A stretch of DNA of 64,000 nucleotides from contig DLST01000010.1 of the NCBI GenBank assembly GCA_002500745.1, positions 248,001 through 312,000 of the forward strand. Direction: 5' to 3'. The position numbers were made by a program, and so were the translations under genes. Every line of letters begins with the position of its first letter. Position 1 is the first letter of the stretch. Shown piece by piece: positions 43,147-51,857 of this stretch. Under the pieces are notes generated by a model, which was given only the letters and a program-made list of their open reading frames with translations, made no database searches and was not told the DNA's origin. This stretch comes from Sphingobacterium sp. UBA7855. Lineage in GTDB: Bacteria > Bacteroidota > Bacteroidia > Sphingobacteriales > Sphingobacteriaceae.

Positions 43147-46100
43147 TTATGGATTTGTATTGTGATTCAAAGGTAACGTCAAAGTGAATACGTTCAATTG
43201 AAGGTCATTTATAGTATATAACAAGGTACCTCGATGTTTCAACGTTAGGGATCTTGTCAATGCCAAGCCCAGACCACTTCCAGGAACATTCTTATTTTGT
43301 TTTAAGCGATTGAATGGTTCAAAAATTCTTTCCCTTTCTTCTGAAGGAATTAAAGCGCCGTCGTTTTTCACGGTCAATATAAAGATATTTTTCTGTTTAT
43401 CCATATTCAAATTTACCTCAATAAAAGATAAGGAATATTTAAGAGCGTTATTCAATAGGTTATAACATATCTTGTCAAATGCGTCCGCATCGATTTGACC
43501 GATAATATCAGGCATAATTTGCGATACAATCTGTTTCCCCTGCGACTGTAAAGTCACTGTAAAATTTCCGATGATTTCCTGAATCATCAGGCTGATGTTT
43601 TCCGATTCAAAGTGTAATTTAAACCCTTCCGTTTCGACTTTCCTAAAATCCAGCAATTGGTTGCTTAGGGCAATTAGTTTCTCCGTGTTGTTTTGCATGG
43701 TCAATAATAGTTTGTCGGTGACGGGATTATGATCTACCTTATCCATAAGTTTTTCTAGGGGCGCTTTGATCAAGGTCAATGGTGTTCGTATCTCATGCGC
43801 AACATCGGTATAGAAATTGATTTTTGAACGATAGAGTTCTTGTTCGCGTAGGTTCTGTACGCTTAAAAGATGTTGTCGATTGCGTTGTTTGATCTTTTCA
43901 TTAAAATGATAAATAATAAATATAATCAATGCAGCGGCTATTAATGCATAGCAAATAAAGGCTGGTAAGCTTGCCCATATAGGTGGAAGAATAGCGATTT
44001 TAAGACTAGCAAAAGTTGGGATTGTATTACCATTGGGGTCTTCTGCTTTTACTGTAAAAATATATTTTCCGGGAGAAAGTTTGGTAAAATATGCACGTTG
44101 ATTACTTGTAATGTCTATCCATTTGTCGTCAAGACCCTCCATCTTATAACTATAATGAATAGAATGGGGGGCTTGGTAATGTAAAGCTGCAAAATCAAGG
44201 CTGAAGGATGATTCGTCGTGTTTTAGTTTTATATTCTTAGTGAATAATATTGATTTGGATAGAATCTTGGGATCGGTATATTGATTGATCGCTCTGTTGT
44301 TGATGTAAAAATTAGTGATATAAATCGGTATTTGATTCTTATAGTTAATTTGGTTTAGCTTTTCGGGATTAAAACGAATAAGCCCATTGATGGTACCAAA
44401 ATAGAATTTTCCATTGTCGTCATTAAAAGATGAATTGTAATTGAACTGGATAGTCGGGAGGCCTGACTCCAAGTTGAAAATCCGTTTTCTACCATTGGGA
44501 AGGTGGTAGCGTACCAAACCCTTAGAGGTACTCACCCAAAGATTCTTTTGTTTATCTTCTAAGAAAGCTAGCGTCACATTACTCGGCATTCCTTCTGCTA
44601 GACCAATGTTTTGAAAACCCTCTTGATTTAATTTTTTCTTGGCCATTCCGCCTTCTGTGGCTATCCAAATCTGCTGTTGAGAATCTTCAAATAGGCTATT
44701 GATTCTATTATTTGGCAAGGAGCTAGGGTCGTTCTGCCGATGGGTGTAATGTTTGAAGTAACGCGTCGTCGGGTGATAACAAAATAGGCCATCTCGCCAC
44801 GTGCCTACCCAGATGTTACCCTTTTTATCTTCTAAAATACTTGTGTAAAACATGTATTCTGGAACATTGTTGATGAGGTGGAATGATTTTTTATCAAAAT
44901 CAAAGCGGTATAATCCACGGGTTGAAGCCACTAGGATATCCCCCCGACGAGTTTTATAGAGATAAAAAAGAAAATTACTTTGGAGATCGGATGATGGGGT
45001 ATTACTGTTACGGTCGATGTGATAGATAACTTTTTTAAGCTTGGGTGAAAAAATATCGAGACCATTGACGAAAGTGCCTATCAGCAATTTGTCGCCAATA
45101 GGAAGAATACCATGGATGTTGTTATTTGCCAGATTGCCTTGTTTGTCCGAGAAGTTTTGAATTTTACCCGATATGGGGTCGAGTTTTGATAATCCACCGT
45201 TTTCAGTGCCTATCCAGATATTATGGTCGATATCCTTTTTTATAATGCGTACGGCAGACCCTTTTAAGCTCCCCGGGCGGTCCTGTGGTAGGAATTTTTC
45301 GATTATACTGTTGTTTTTATGATAGTAGTTGATTCCACCAAAATACGTTCCCAACCAGATACCTTCGTCTTTATCCTGTAGGATGTTATAAATAGCATTG
45401 TCGGATATGCCCCAGGGATTTTCTTGCTCTTTTTGAATATTGATGAATTGTTGAGTAGCTATTTGATAAATAAAGAGACCAGATTCTGTTGCGAACCAAT
45501 ATTCATGATCGTTTGGCTGTAAAATATCTCTTACATAGAGAAATTGCTTCAATTGTTCGGGGCCTAGTATGGGTTTAAGCGATTTGTCTTTGAATCGATA
45601 GCTGTATACCCCAGTTTTGGAAGTACCAATCAATAAGTCTCCTTGGTGATTTTCTTTTATTTTCTCAATACTAAACCAATCTTTAGCACCATATTTTGCT
45701 TGAAAGTCGAGCATAAGCACAGGGGTTCCCGAAGCATCTATTTGGAAAATCTTCCCTTCAGGAGTGCCGAAAAACACAGTTCCGTTTTTCGTGCAGCTGA
45801 TGGATGTAATGTACAGGTCTGATTTAGTCAGTTGTCGAATTTCCTGACTGATCAAATCATGGAAATAGAGCATTCCGTTGGATATAAACCAAATCTTTTT
45901 GCGTTGATCGGTAATGATAACAGGGACATCTGCATTTTCAAATTGTTTGCTCAAGAGTCTAAATTCTTCATCCACAGGATCGTAGCAATAGATTCCCTGA
46001 TCTGTACCAATCCATATTCTTTTTCGAAAGTCTTCTGTTAACGAAATGATGTTGTTGCCACCCAGGTTGTTTTTCCCAACGCTAGCGGCATTAAAATGTT

Positions 46101-46302
46101 TGAAATTATTGCCATCAAAGCGATTTAGCCCATCTTTCGTGCCGAACCAAAGAAAGCCCTGACTATCCTGCATACTACAGATGACTGCATTGTTTGACAA
46201 TCCTTCATTAATTTGATAATGATTAAAATAATAGGGCTGTGCATAGAGCAAGCGCGGAAGCAGCAGAAACAATACAACGCGTAGAAACCTCAGGTTGATC
46301 AT
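43147..46302 (-). CDS. Two-component sensor kinase with periplasmic beta-propeller (split HTCS)
   Basis: A 1051-residue kinase. After a signal (LRVVLFLLLPRLLYAQ) comes a 14-blade-type Reg_prop propeller (about 25-690; repeated motifs such as DSQGFLWFGTKDGLNRFDG, DHNIWIGTENGGLSKLD, KGNIWVGTWRDGLFCYHP), a Y_Y_Y domain (about 700-790, LSPGKYIFTVKAEDPNGN), one membrane helix (LPAFICYALIAAALIIFIIYHF), HisKA (FYTDVAHEIRTPLTLIKAPLEKLM) and an ATPase domain (NLLNNALKYS; GSGLGLALTRSLTLKHRG). Hybrid sensors of this class bind oligosaccharides released by polysaccharide-utilisation enzymes. Here the receiver and AraC parts are encoded separately just downstream. Confidence 0.93.
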   Translation of the reverse strand: MINLRFLRVVLFLLLPRLLYAQPYYFNHYQINEGLSNNAVICSMQDSQGFLWFGTKDGLNRFDGNNFKHFNAASVGKNNLGGNNIISLTEDFRKRIWIGTDQGIYCYDPVDEEFRLLSKQFENADVPVIITDQRKKIWFISNGMLYFHDLISQEIRQLTKSDLYITSISCTKNGTVFFGTPEGKIFQIDASGTPVLMLDFQAKYGAKDWFSIEKIKENHQGDLLIGTSKTGVYSYRFKDKSLKPILGPEQLKQFLYVRDILQPNDHEYWFATESGLFIYQIATQQFINIQKEQENPWGISDNAIYNILQDKDEGIWLGTYFGGINYYHKNNSIIEKFLPQDRPGSLKGSAVRIIKKDIDHNIWIGTENGGLSKLDPISGKIQNFSDKQGNLANNNIHGILPIGDKLLIGTFVNGLDIFSPKLKKVIYHIDRNSNTPSSDLQSNFLFYLYKTRRGDILVASTRGLYRFDFDKKSFHLINNVPEYMFYTSILEDKKGNIWVGTWRDGLFCYHPTTRYFKHYTHRQNDPSSLPNNRINSLFEDSQQQIWIATEGGMAKKKLNQEGFQNIGLAEGMPSNVTLAFLEDKQKNLWVSTSKGLVRYHLPNGRKRIFNLESGLPTIQFNYNSSFNDDNGKFYFGTINGLIRFNPEKLNQINYKNQIPIYITNFYINNRAINQYTDPKILSKSILFTKNIKLKHDESSFSLDFAALHYQAPHSIHYSYKMEGLDDKWIDITSNQRAYFTKLSPGKYIFTVKAEDPNGNTIPTFASLKIAILPPIWASLPAFICYALIAAALIIFIIYHFNEKIKQRNRQHLLSVQNLREQELYRSKINFYTDVAHEIRTPLTLIKAPLEKLMDKVDHNPVTDKLLLTMQNNTEKLIALSNQLLDFRKVETEGFKLHFESENISLMIQEIIGNFTVTLQSQGKQIVSQIMPDIIGQIDADAFDKICYNLLNNALKYSLSFIEVNLNMDKQKNIFILTVKNDGALIPSEERERIFEPFNRLKQNKNVPGSGLGLALTRSLTLKHRGTLLYTINDLQLNVFTLTLPLNHNTNP

Positions 46303-46477
46303 GATTATTTGGTTATTGATACAAAATAGTGCTAAAATGAAACAATTTAATCTTAAAGTATCTCAAAAATTTAAGACTTTAGCCTATGTATTGTAATCGC
46401 TAAAATTATAAAAAAATCTAGAAATGGACACAAGTTCTATCTAAGTAAAGATTATAAACCATTTTAAAATACGACGA

Positions 46478-47638
46478 ATGAAAGGAAAAATGACCTTGCT
46501 TGGTCTTTCTGCAATGCTCGCTTTTTGTGTGTCTTGTCAGCAATCGACTGTCTCCAAATCTGCAAAAGCAGATTCTTTATCGGGCTTCATGGATACCGCA
46601 CAGTTCAGCGGAACTATTGATCAAAAACAGGCTTATCTATATGAACTAAGCAATAAAAATGGCGTACAAGCTTATTTTACCAATTTTGGCGCTCGTTTAG
46701 TCGGATTATGGGTGCCTGACAATAAGGGTAAGTTGTGCGATGTTGTTTTGGGTTTTTCTAAAGCGGCTGATTATAATAATCCCAAAGAACCATTTTTCGG
46801 TACTATTGTAGGGCCTTTTGGTAATCGGATTGCTAAGGGAAAGTTTAAGTTGGATGATAAAACTTATGCATTGGCGGTAAATAACGGTCCTAATACACTG
46901 CATGGTGGTTTTAAAGGTGTGCATTTCGCCCATTGGACATTAAAATCGTCAGATAAATCGTCTCTTACTTTTGCTTACACCTTACCTGATGGACACGAGG
47001 GTTTTCCAGGAAACATCCAGATGGAAGTGACTTATACGCTTAACGATAATAATGAATTGATGATTGCCTATCGTGCTACTTCCGATAAAAAGACGGTGAT
47101 CAATTTGACCAACCATGCTTACTTTAATTTAAATGGTGAAGGAAGCGGTACAATTCTGGATCATCAGCTTCAATTGTTTGCGAATGAATACACACCAGTG
47201 GATAGTACACTCATACCAACAGGACAATTAGCATTGGTAAAGGGAACCCCTTTTGATTTCACGAATTTAAAGTCGATTGGAAAGGATATCAATGCCAATG
47301 ATCAGCAACTGAGCTTTGGAAAGGGCTACGATCATAATTTTGTATTGAGTAGAGAAAAGGAAGGAGACTGGTATAAAGCGGCCCATGTGATTGGAGATAA
47401 ATCAGGTATTGTTATGGATATTCTGACCGCAGAACCTGGAATACAATTTTATAGCGGTAATTTTATGAACGAACAAGTGCAATTGAAGAATGGAAAAAAA
47501 GATTCCTTTCGTACGGCCTTTTGCCTCGAACCGCAGCATTTTCCGGATGCCCCAAATCAGCCTAATTTTCCAACAACTGTCCTTAACCCTGGGCACGTTT
47601 ATCAGACAAAATCCCTGTATCGTTTTTCGGTAAAGTAA
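46478..47638 (+). CDS. galM: Aldose 1-epimerase (mutarotase), lipoprotein
   Basis: A 386-residue galactose-mutarotase-like enzyme, interconverting alpha and beta anomers of aldoses. It has a lipobox (LAFCVSC, Cys about 20), so it is anchored extracytoplasmically, probably preparing freed sugars for import. Catalytic landmarks: NTLHGGFKGVHF (His), VINLTNHAYFNLNGEGSG (His) and the base Glu in LTAEPGIQFYSGNF. Length is normal for the exported form. It lies divergent from the sensor kinase gene (175-bp gap) and starts the carbohydrate-enzyme run that ends with a GH43 protein. Confidence 0.92.
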   Translation: MKGKMTLLGLSAMLAFCVSCQQSTVSKSAKADSLSGFMDTAQFSGTIDQKQAYLYELSNKNGVQAYFTNFGARLVGLWVPDNKGKLCDVVLGFSKAADYNNPKEPFFGTIVGPFGNRIAKGKFKLDDKTYALAVNNGPNTLHGGFKGVHFAHWTLKSSDKSSLTFAYTLPDGHEGFPGNIQMEVTYTLNDNNELMIAYRATSDKKTVINLTNHAYFNLNGEGSGTILDHQLQLFANEYTPVDSTLIPTGQLALVKGTPFDFTNLKSIGKDINANDQQLSFGKGYDHNFVLSREKEGDWYKAAHVIGDKSGIVMDILTAEPGIQFYSGNFMNEQVQLKNGKKDSFRTAFCLEPQHFPDAPNQPNFPTTVLNPGHVYQTKSLYRFSVK

Positions 47639-47664
47639 TACATATTTAATAGTGATTGGTTTGG

Positions 47665-47692
47665 AAGTGCACCGCTGTGAAGTGGTGCGCTT
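47665..47692 (+). terminator. Terminator after the aldose epimerase gene
   Basis: AAGTGCACC (47665-47673) / GGTGCGCTT (47684-47692), 9-bp stem with one G-T pair and a 10-nt loop, followed by TCTTCATTTTA. It separates the epimerase from the next enzyme genes. Confidence 0.65.
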
Positions 47693-47838
47693 TCTTCATT
47701 TTATAGGCTTAAAAGGATTTTTCAATTGCGTTTTATTGATTTGATACAAATAGGCAGTTTTTTGAGAAAAATCAAACATCCAACTCATTCATTAAACCTT
47801 ATTTTTGGATAATCTGTTATAAACTAATCAAGCCAACA

Positions 47839-49884
47839 ATGACGAAAAAAATCGGTTTATTATCTTATTTGATTGGAATTTGTTTTCTAAGTTCAGCGCA
47901 AAGCAATGTAGTAATTACTGTTGATCATCTGCCGGCGGAGGGAAAAAATTTAAGCTATATTAATAACCGATTGCCTTTAAAACAAAATGCCTTACTGAAG
48001 TTACCGGTGGGCAGTATCGTGCCAGAAGGCTGGTTAGGGAAGTACCTCGAGTTGCAAAAAGATGGTCTTACAGGCCATTTGGGAGAAATTAGTGCCTGGT
48101 TGTCCAAAAAAAATAATGCGTGGTTAAGTACGGATGGGAAAGGAGATTATGGCTGGGAAGAAGTTCCTTATTGGTTAAAAGGCTACGCTAATTTGGGCTA
48201 CATCTTGAAAGATCCTAAGATAATAGCAGAGTCAAAAATCTGGTTAGAGGCCGCGCTAAAAAGCCAGCGTCCTGATGGATACTTTGGACCATTGATCCTG
48301 CGTAATAACAAACCCGATCTTTGGGGGAATATGTTGATGCTATGGTGTTTGCAGTCCTATTATGAATATAGCGGTGACCAACGTGTCATAACGTTGATGA
48401 TCAATTATTTTAAATGGCAGGCCAATTTGCCAGATAGTTTTTTTCTCAAGGATTATTGGGAGAACAGTCGTGGTGGTGATAATTTGCTATCCGTATATTG
48501 GCTTTATAACAGAACACAGGGTAATGAATGGTTGATGGATTTAGCAGATAAAATTCATCGGAATACAGCCAATTGGCGGCAGAAAGATGATTTGCCCAAT
48601 TGGCATAATGTCAACGTAGCGCAGTGTTTTAGAGAGCCAGCAACCTATTATCTGAAAAGCCAGTCGACTACAGATCTTAACGCAACCTACGATAATTTTC
48701 ATTTTGTCAGACAAGTATTTGGTCAGGTTCCGGGCGGCATGTTCGGGGCCGATGAAAATGCACGTCCGGGATATACCGATCCCCGTCAGGGAGTGGAAAC
48801 CTGTGGAATGGTGGAGCAGATGGCTTCCAATGAAATCCTTCTCGGGATAACAGGCGATCCTTTTTGGGCGGATCATGCGGAGGAAGTTGCTTTTAATACC
48901 TACCCAGCCGCTGTGACAGCCGATTTTAAAGCATTGCGCTATATCACGAGCCCTAATATGACTATCAGCGATAGCCATAATCATGCTCCCGGGATTGATA
49001 ATAATGGGCCATTTTTAATGATGAACCCTTTCAGTTCACGTTGTTGTCAGCATAATCACAGTCAGGGTTGGCCATATTATGCGGAGCATCTGTATATGGC
49101 AACGAATGATAATGGTGTTGCGGCAGTACTTTATGCCGCATCAAAAGCTGAAATCAAAGTCGGAAACAATCAATCCATTCAGATCAGACAAGAATCCAAT
49201 TATCCGTTTGAAGAATCGCTGCGATTTGAAATAGGCACACAGGGTAAAACAGTTGATTTCCCCTTTTATCTCCGTATACCTGCCTGGGCGAAACAAGCCA
49301 AAGTAACGGTTAATGGTAAAAGTCAGGCTATAGAAGCTGGAGCAAAATATATTCGGATTGAACGGAAATGGAAAGACGGCGACAAGGTCGAACTCTCCTT
49401 ACCGATGACCATAGATCTGAAAACATGGACGGCCAATAAAAATTCAGTTAGTATCCAGCGTGGACCATTGACCTATGCACTCAAAATCAAAGAGAATTAT
49501 GTAAAAAAGGATAGTAAGGCTTCAGCAATTGGAGATTCTAAATGGCAGGAGACTGCAGATCCATCAAAATGGCCATCTTATGAAATCCTTCCTGCAAGTG
49601 ACTGGAATTACGGACTTGTACAAAATCAGCTACAAGCTGTTGACCAACTAAAAGTGGTCAAACGACCATGGCCTAAAGATGCATTTCCTTTTGACGCAGA
49701 AGCAGTACCTATTTCGATTCTTGTGAAAGCGAAACGTATTGATGGATGGAAAATTGATGAAAATGGACTAACGGGCGTATTGCCTCTGAGTCCGGTGGAA
49801 AGCAAGGGTGCGGTGCAGGAAGTTGAACTGATTCCCATGGGAGCAGCACGTTTGCGCATTGCTGCTTTTCCAACTGTAAAATAG
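47839..49884 (+). CDS. GH127/GH146-like beta-L-arabinofuranosidase (DUF1680)
   Basis: A 681-residue exported enzyme with signal peptide (LLSYLIGICFLSSAQS). The architecture is the (alpha/alpha)6 barrel and C-terminal sandwich of GH127 and relatives: GDYGWEEVPYWLKGYANLGYILKD, AALKSQRPDGYFGP, and DLWGNMLMLWCLQSYYEYSGD. The active site segments are visible: VETCGMVEQMASNEIL (conserved Glu and a zinc-ligand-type Cys) and SSRCCQHNHSQGW (the double Cys, one being the unusual catalytic nucleophile in HypBA1-type enzymes). It should release beta-L-arabinofuranose residues from plant glycans or glycoproteins. The GH127 versus GH146 choice needs a profile search. Confidence 0.85.
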   Translation: MTKKIGLLSYLIGICFLSSAQSNVVITVDHLPAEGKNLSYINNRLPLKQNALLKLPVGSIVPEGWLGKYLELQKDGLTGHLGEISAWLSKKNNAWLSTDGKGDYGWEEVPYWLKGYANLGYILKDPKIIAESKIWLEAALKSQRPDGYFGPLILRNNKPDLWGNMLMLWCLQSYYEYSGDQRVITLMINYFKWQANLPDSFFLKDYWENSRGGDNLLSVYWLYNRTQGNEWLMDLADKIHRNTANWRQKDDLPNWHNVNVAQCFREPATYYLKSQSTTDLNATYDNFHFVRQVFGQVPGGMFGADENARPGYTDPRQGVETCGMVEQMASNEILLGITGDPFWADHAEEVAFNTYPAAVTADFKALRYITSPNMTISDSHNHAPGIDNNGPFLMMNPFSSRCCQHNHSQGWPYYAEHLYMATNDNGVAAVLYAASKAEIKVGNNQSIQIRQESNYPFEESLRFEIGTQGKTVDFPFYLRIPAWAKQAKVTVNGKSQAIEAGAKYIRIERKWKDGDKVELSLPMTIDLKTWTANKNSVSIQRGPLTYALKIKENYVKKDSKASAIGDSKWQETADPSKWPSYEILPASDWNYGLVQNQLQAVDQLKVVKRPWPKDAFPFDAEAVPISILVKAKRIDGWKIDENGLTGVLPLSPVESKGAVQEVELIPMGAARLRIAAFPTVK

Positions 49885-49922
49885 TATAAATACGATATAA
49901 ATAAATGACTTAACGATTTTTT

Positions 49923-51767
49923 ATGATGAAGAAAACCTTACTTTTTGCCAGTTTGATGATGGCAGCACAATTGAACTTTGCTCAGGATTGGAAACCCGCA
50001 GGGTCACATATATTAACTCCTTGGGGCGAGAAAGTAACGGCACAAAAGCCACATCCTGAATATCCAAGACCACAATTAACCAGAACCAATAACTGGCAGA
50101 ATTTAAATGGGCTATGGAAATATGCTGTCACTCCAGTAGGTACTAAAGAGATTCCTCGTCAATGGGACGGAAATATCCTTGTTCCTTTTGCTATTGAATC
50201 GGCATTGTCCGGTGTTGGTAAAGAGGTCGGGAAAGATAAAGCCTTATGGTATAATAATACTATAACATTGGACAAGTCTGTCCATAAAAATAAGGTCCTC
50301 TTGCATTTCGGTGCCGTAGATTGGCAATGTGATGTGTATGTAAATAACCAATTGGTCGGAAGACATGAAGGTGGATTTGATCCATTTTCGATGGATGTGA
50401 CAAGCTTCCTAAAGAAAGGAGCGAAACAGGAAATAGCCATTCGGGTATGGGATCCGACTGATGATGGTCCACAACCACGGGGTAAACAGGTGAACAAGCC
50501 GAATGGTATATGGTATACACCAGTGACGGGAATTTGGCAGACCGTTTGGTTAGAAAGTGTCCCCCAAACGTACATTGTGCGTACCAAACAGACGCCGCGT
50601 CTGGACGATGGAGTCTTGGCCTTTCAGGCTTCCGTAGAAGGAAGTCAAGCCGGTGACGAAATAAAGGTGCGTGCATTGGATGGCGGAAAGGTTATTAAAG
50701 AACAAACCGGACAACCGAATACATCTTTCGATTTTTCGGTACCTAATCTGGAGCCATGGTCGCCAAGTAACCCTAAGCTCTATGATCTAGAAATTCAGCT
50801 GATTCGAAAAGGAAAAGTCGTAGATCAGGCGAAAAGCTATTTTGCCATGCGGAAAATAGCCATGCAGAAAGACGAAAATGGCGTTCAACGTTTAATGTTA
50901 AACAATAAGTTTACCTTCCAATATGGTCCATTGGATCAAGGCTGGTGGCCAGATGGTCTACATACAGCACCTACGGATGAAGCGCTGAAGTTTGATGTTG
51001 TCAAAACAAAGGAAATGGGATTCAATATGATCCGTAAACATATCAAAGTAGAACCGGCGCGCTGGTACCGTTACTGTGATAGTATAGGTATGCTGGTCTG
51101 GCAAGATATGCCTAGTGGTGATCTTGGCGGAAACCATTGGGATATGCAACCGGGAAAGATTTCTGGAGGAAATAGGGATAAAGTACGTTCGCAGGAATCT
51201 GAGGGGTACTACAGAAAAGAATGGAAAACCATTATGGAAGTGTTGCATAATTACCCAAGTATTGTCATCTGGGTGCCGTTTAATGAGGCTTGGGGGCAAT
51301 TCAAAACGAAGGAAATAACGGAATGGACAATGGCCAATGACCCTTCAAGACTCGTCAATAGTGCCAGCGGTGGTAATTTTATGGAAACTGGACATATCTT
51401 GGATATCCATAATTATCCCGATGCAGCCATGCCTGATCCAAATTTATTCGGCGCCAAACAAGTGCTTGCTTTGGGTGAATTTGGTGGCCTGGGATTACCG
51501 ATCGATGGGCACTCCTGGCAGCAGAAAGACAACTGGGGATACCAAAGTTTTAAAAATAAAACGGAATTATTGGAGCGCTATAAACGCCTGATCCATGACT
51601 TGACACGTCTAATTCCTATGGGATTGTCTGCCGCTGTTTATACACAGACAACAGATGTGGAAGTAGAAACAAATGGTTTGATGACCTATGATCGTAAAGT
51701 TGTCAAAATGCCTGAAGCAGAATTGAACGCTGCACATCAGGCGCTTTATCATGCACCTACCAAATAA
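49923..51767 (+). CDS. Glycoside hydrolase family 2 protein
   Basis: A 614-residue exported GH2 enzyme (beta-galactosidase/beta-glucuronidase type). After a signal peptide (LLFASLMMAAQLNFAQ) come the sugar-binding jelly roll (NWQNLNGLWKYAVTP ... LVGRHEGGFDPFSMDVTSFLKKG), the immunoglobulin-like domain, and the TIM barrel (FNMIRKHIKVEPARWYRYCDSIGMLVWQDMPSGD). The acid/base is the Glu in VIWVPFNEAWGQF, and the nucleophile is probably the Glu in LALGEFGGLG. Length is shorter than LacZ, like other Bacteroidota GH2 proteins. It lies 38 bp after the arabinofuranosidase gene. Start at 49923 or the adjacent Met is equivalent. Confidence 0.92.
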   Translation: MMKKTLLFASLMMAAQLNFAQDWKPAGSHILTPWGEKVTAQKPHPEYPRPQLTRTNNWQNLNGLWKYAVTPVGTKEIPRQWDGNILVPFAIESALSGVGKEVGKDKALWYNNTITLDKSVHKNKVLLHFGAVDWQCDVYVNNQLVGRHEGGFDPFSMDVTSFLKKGAKQEIAIRVWDPTDDGPQPRGKQVNKPNGIWYTPVTGIWQTVWLESVPQTYIVRTKQTPRLDDGVLAFQASVEGSQAGDEIKVRALDGGKVIKEQTGQPNTSFDFSVPNLEPWSPSNPKLYDLEIQLIRKGKVVDQAKSYFAMRKIAMQKDENGVQRLMLNNKFTFQYGPLDQGWWPDGLHTAPTDEALKFDVVKTKEMGFNMIRKHIKVEPARWYRYCDSIGMLVWQDMPSGDLGGNHWDMQPGKISGGNRDKVRSQESEGYYRKEWKTIMEVLHNYPSIVIWVPFNEAWGQFKTKEITEWTMANDPSRLVNSASGGNFMETGHILDIHNYPDAAMPDPNLFGAKQVLALGEFGGLGLPIDGHSWQQKDNWGYQSFKNKTELLERYKRLIHDLTRLIPMGLSAAVYTQTTDVEVETNGLMTYDRKVVKMPEAELNAAHQALYHAPTK

Positions 51768-51772
51768 TTGAT

Positions 51773-51815
51773 AGCGATATGGCCGCAACTCGGGTTGCGG
51801 CCTAAATTTATCGCT
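51773..51815 (+). other. Two-tier hairpin between GH2 and GtaA-like genes
   Basis: An inner perfect stem GGCCGCAAC (51781-51789) / GTTGCGGCC (51794-51802) with a TCGG tetraloop is enclosed by an outer stem AGCGATA (51773-51779) / TATCGCT (51809-51815). It begins 5 bp after the GH2 stop and lacks a U-tract. It is likely an mRNA-stabilising or partial-termination element that lets the next gene be expressed at a different level. Confidence 0.6.
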
Positions 51816-51857
51816 GAAAATATACCTGTCAACCTAAACCTATTTTATACAAAATCA

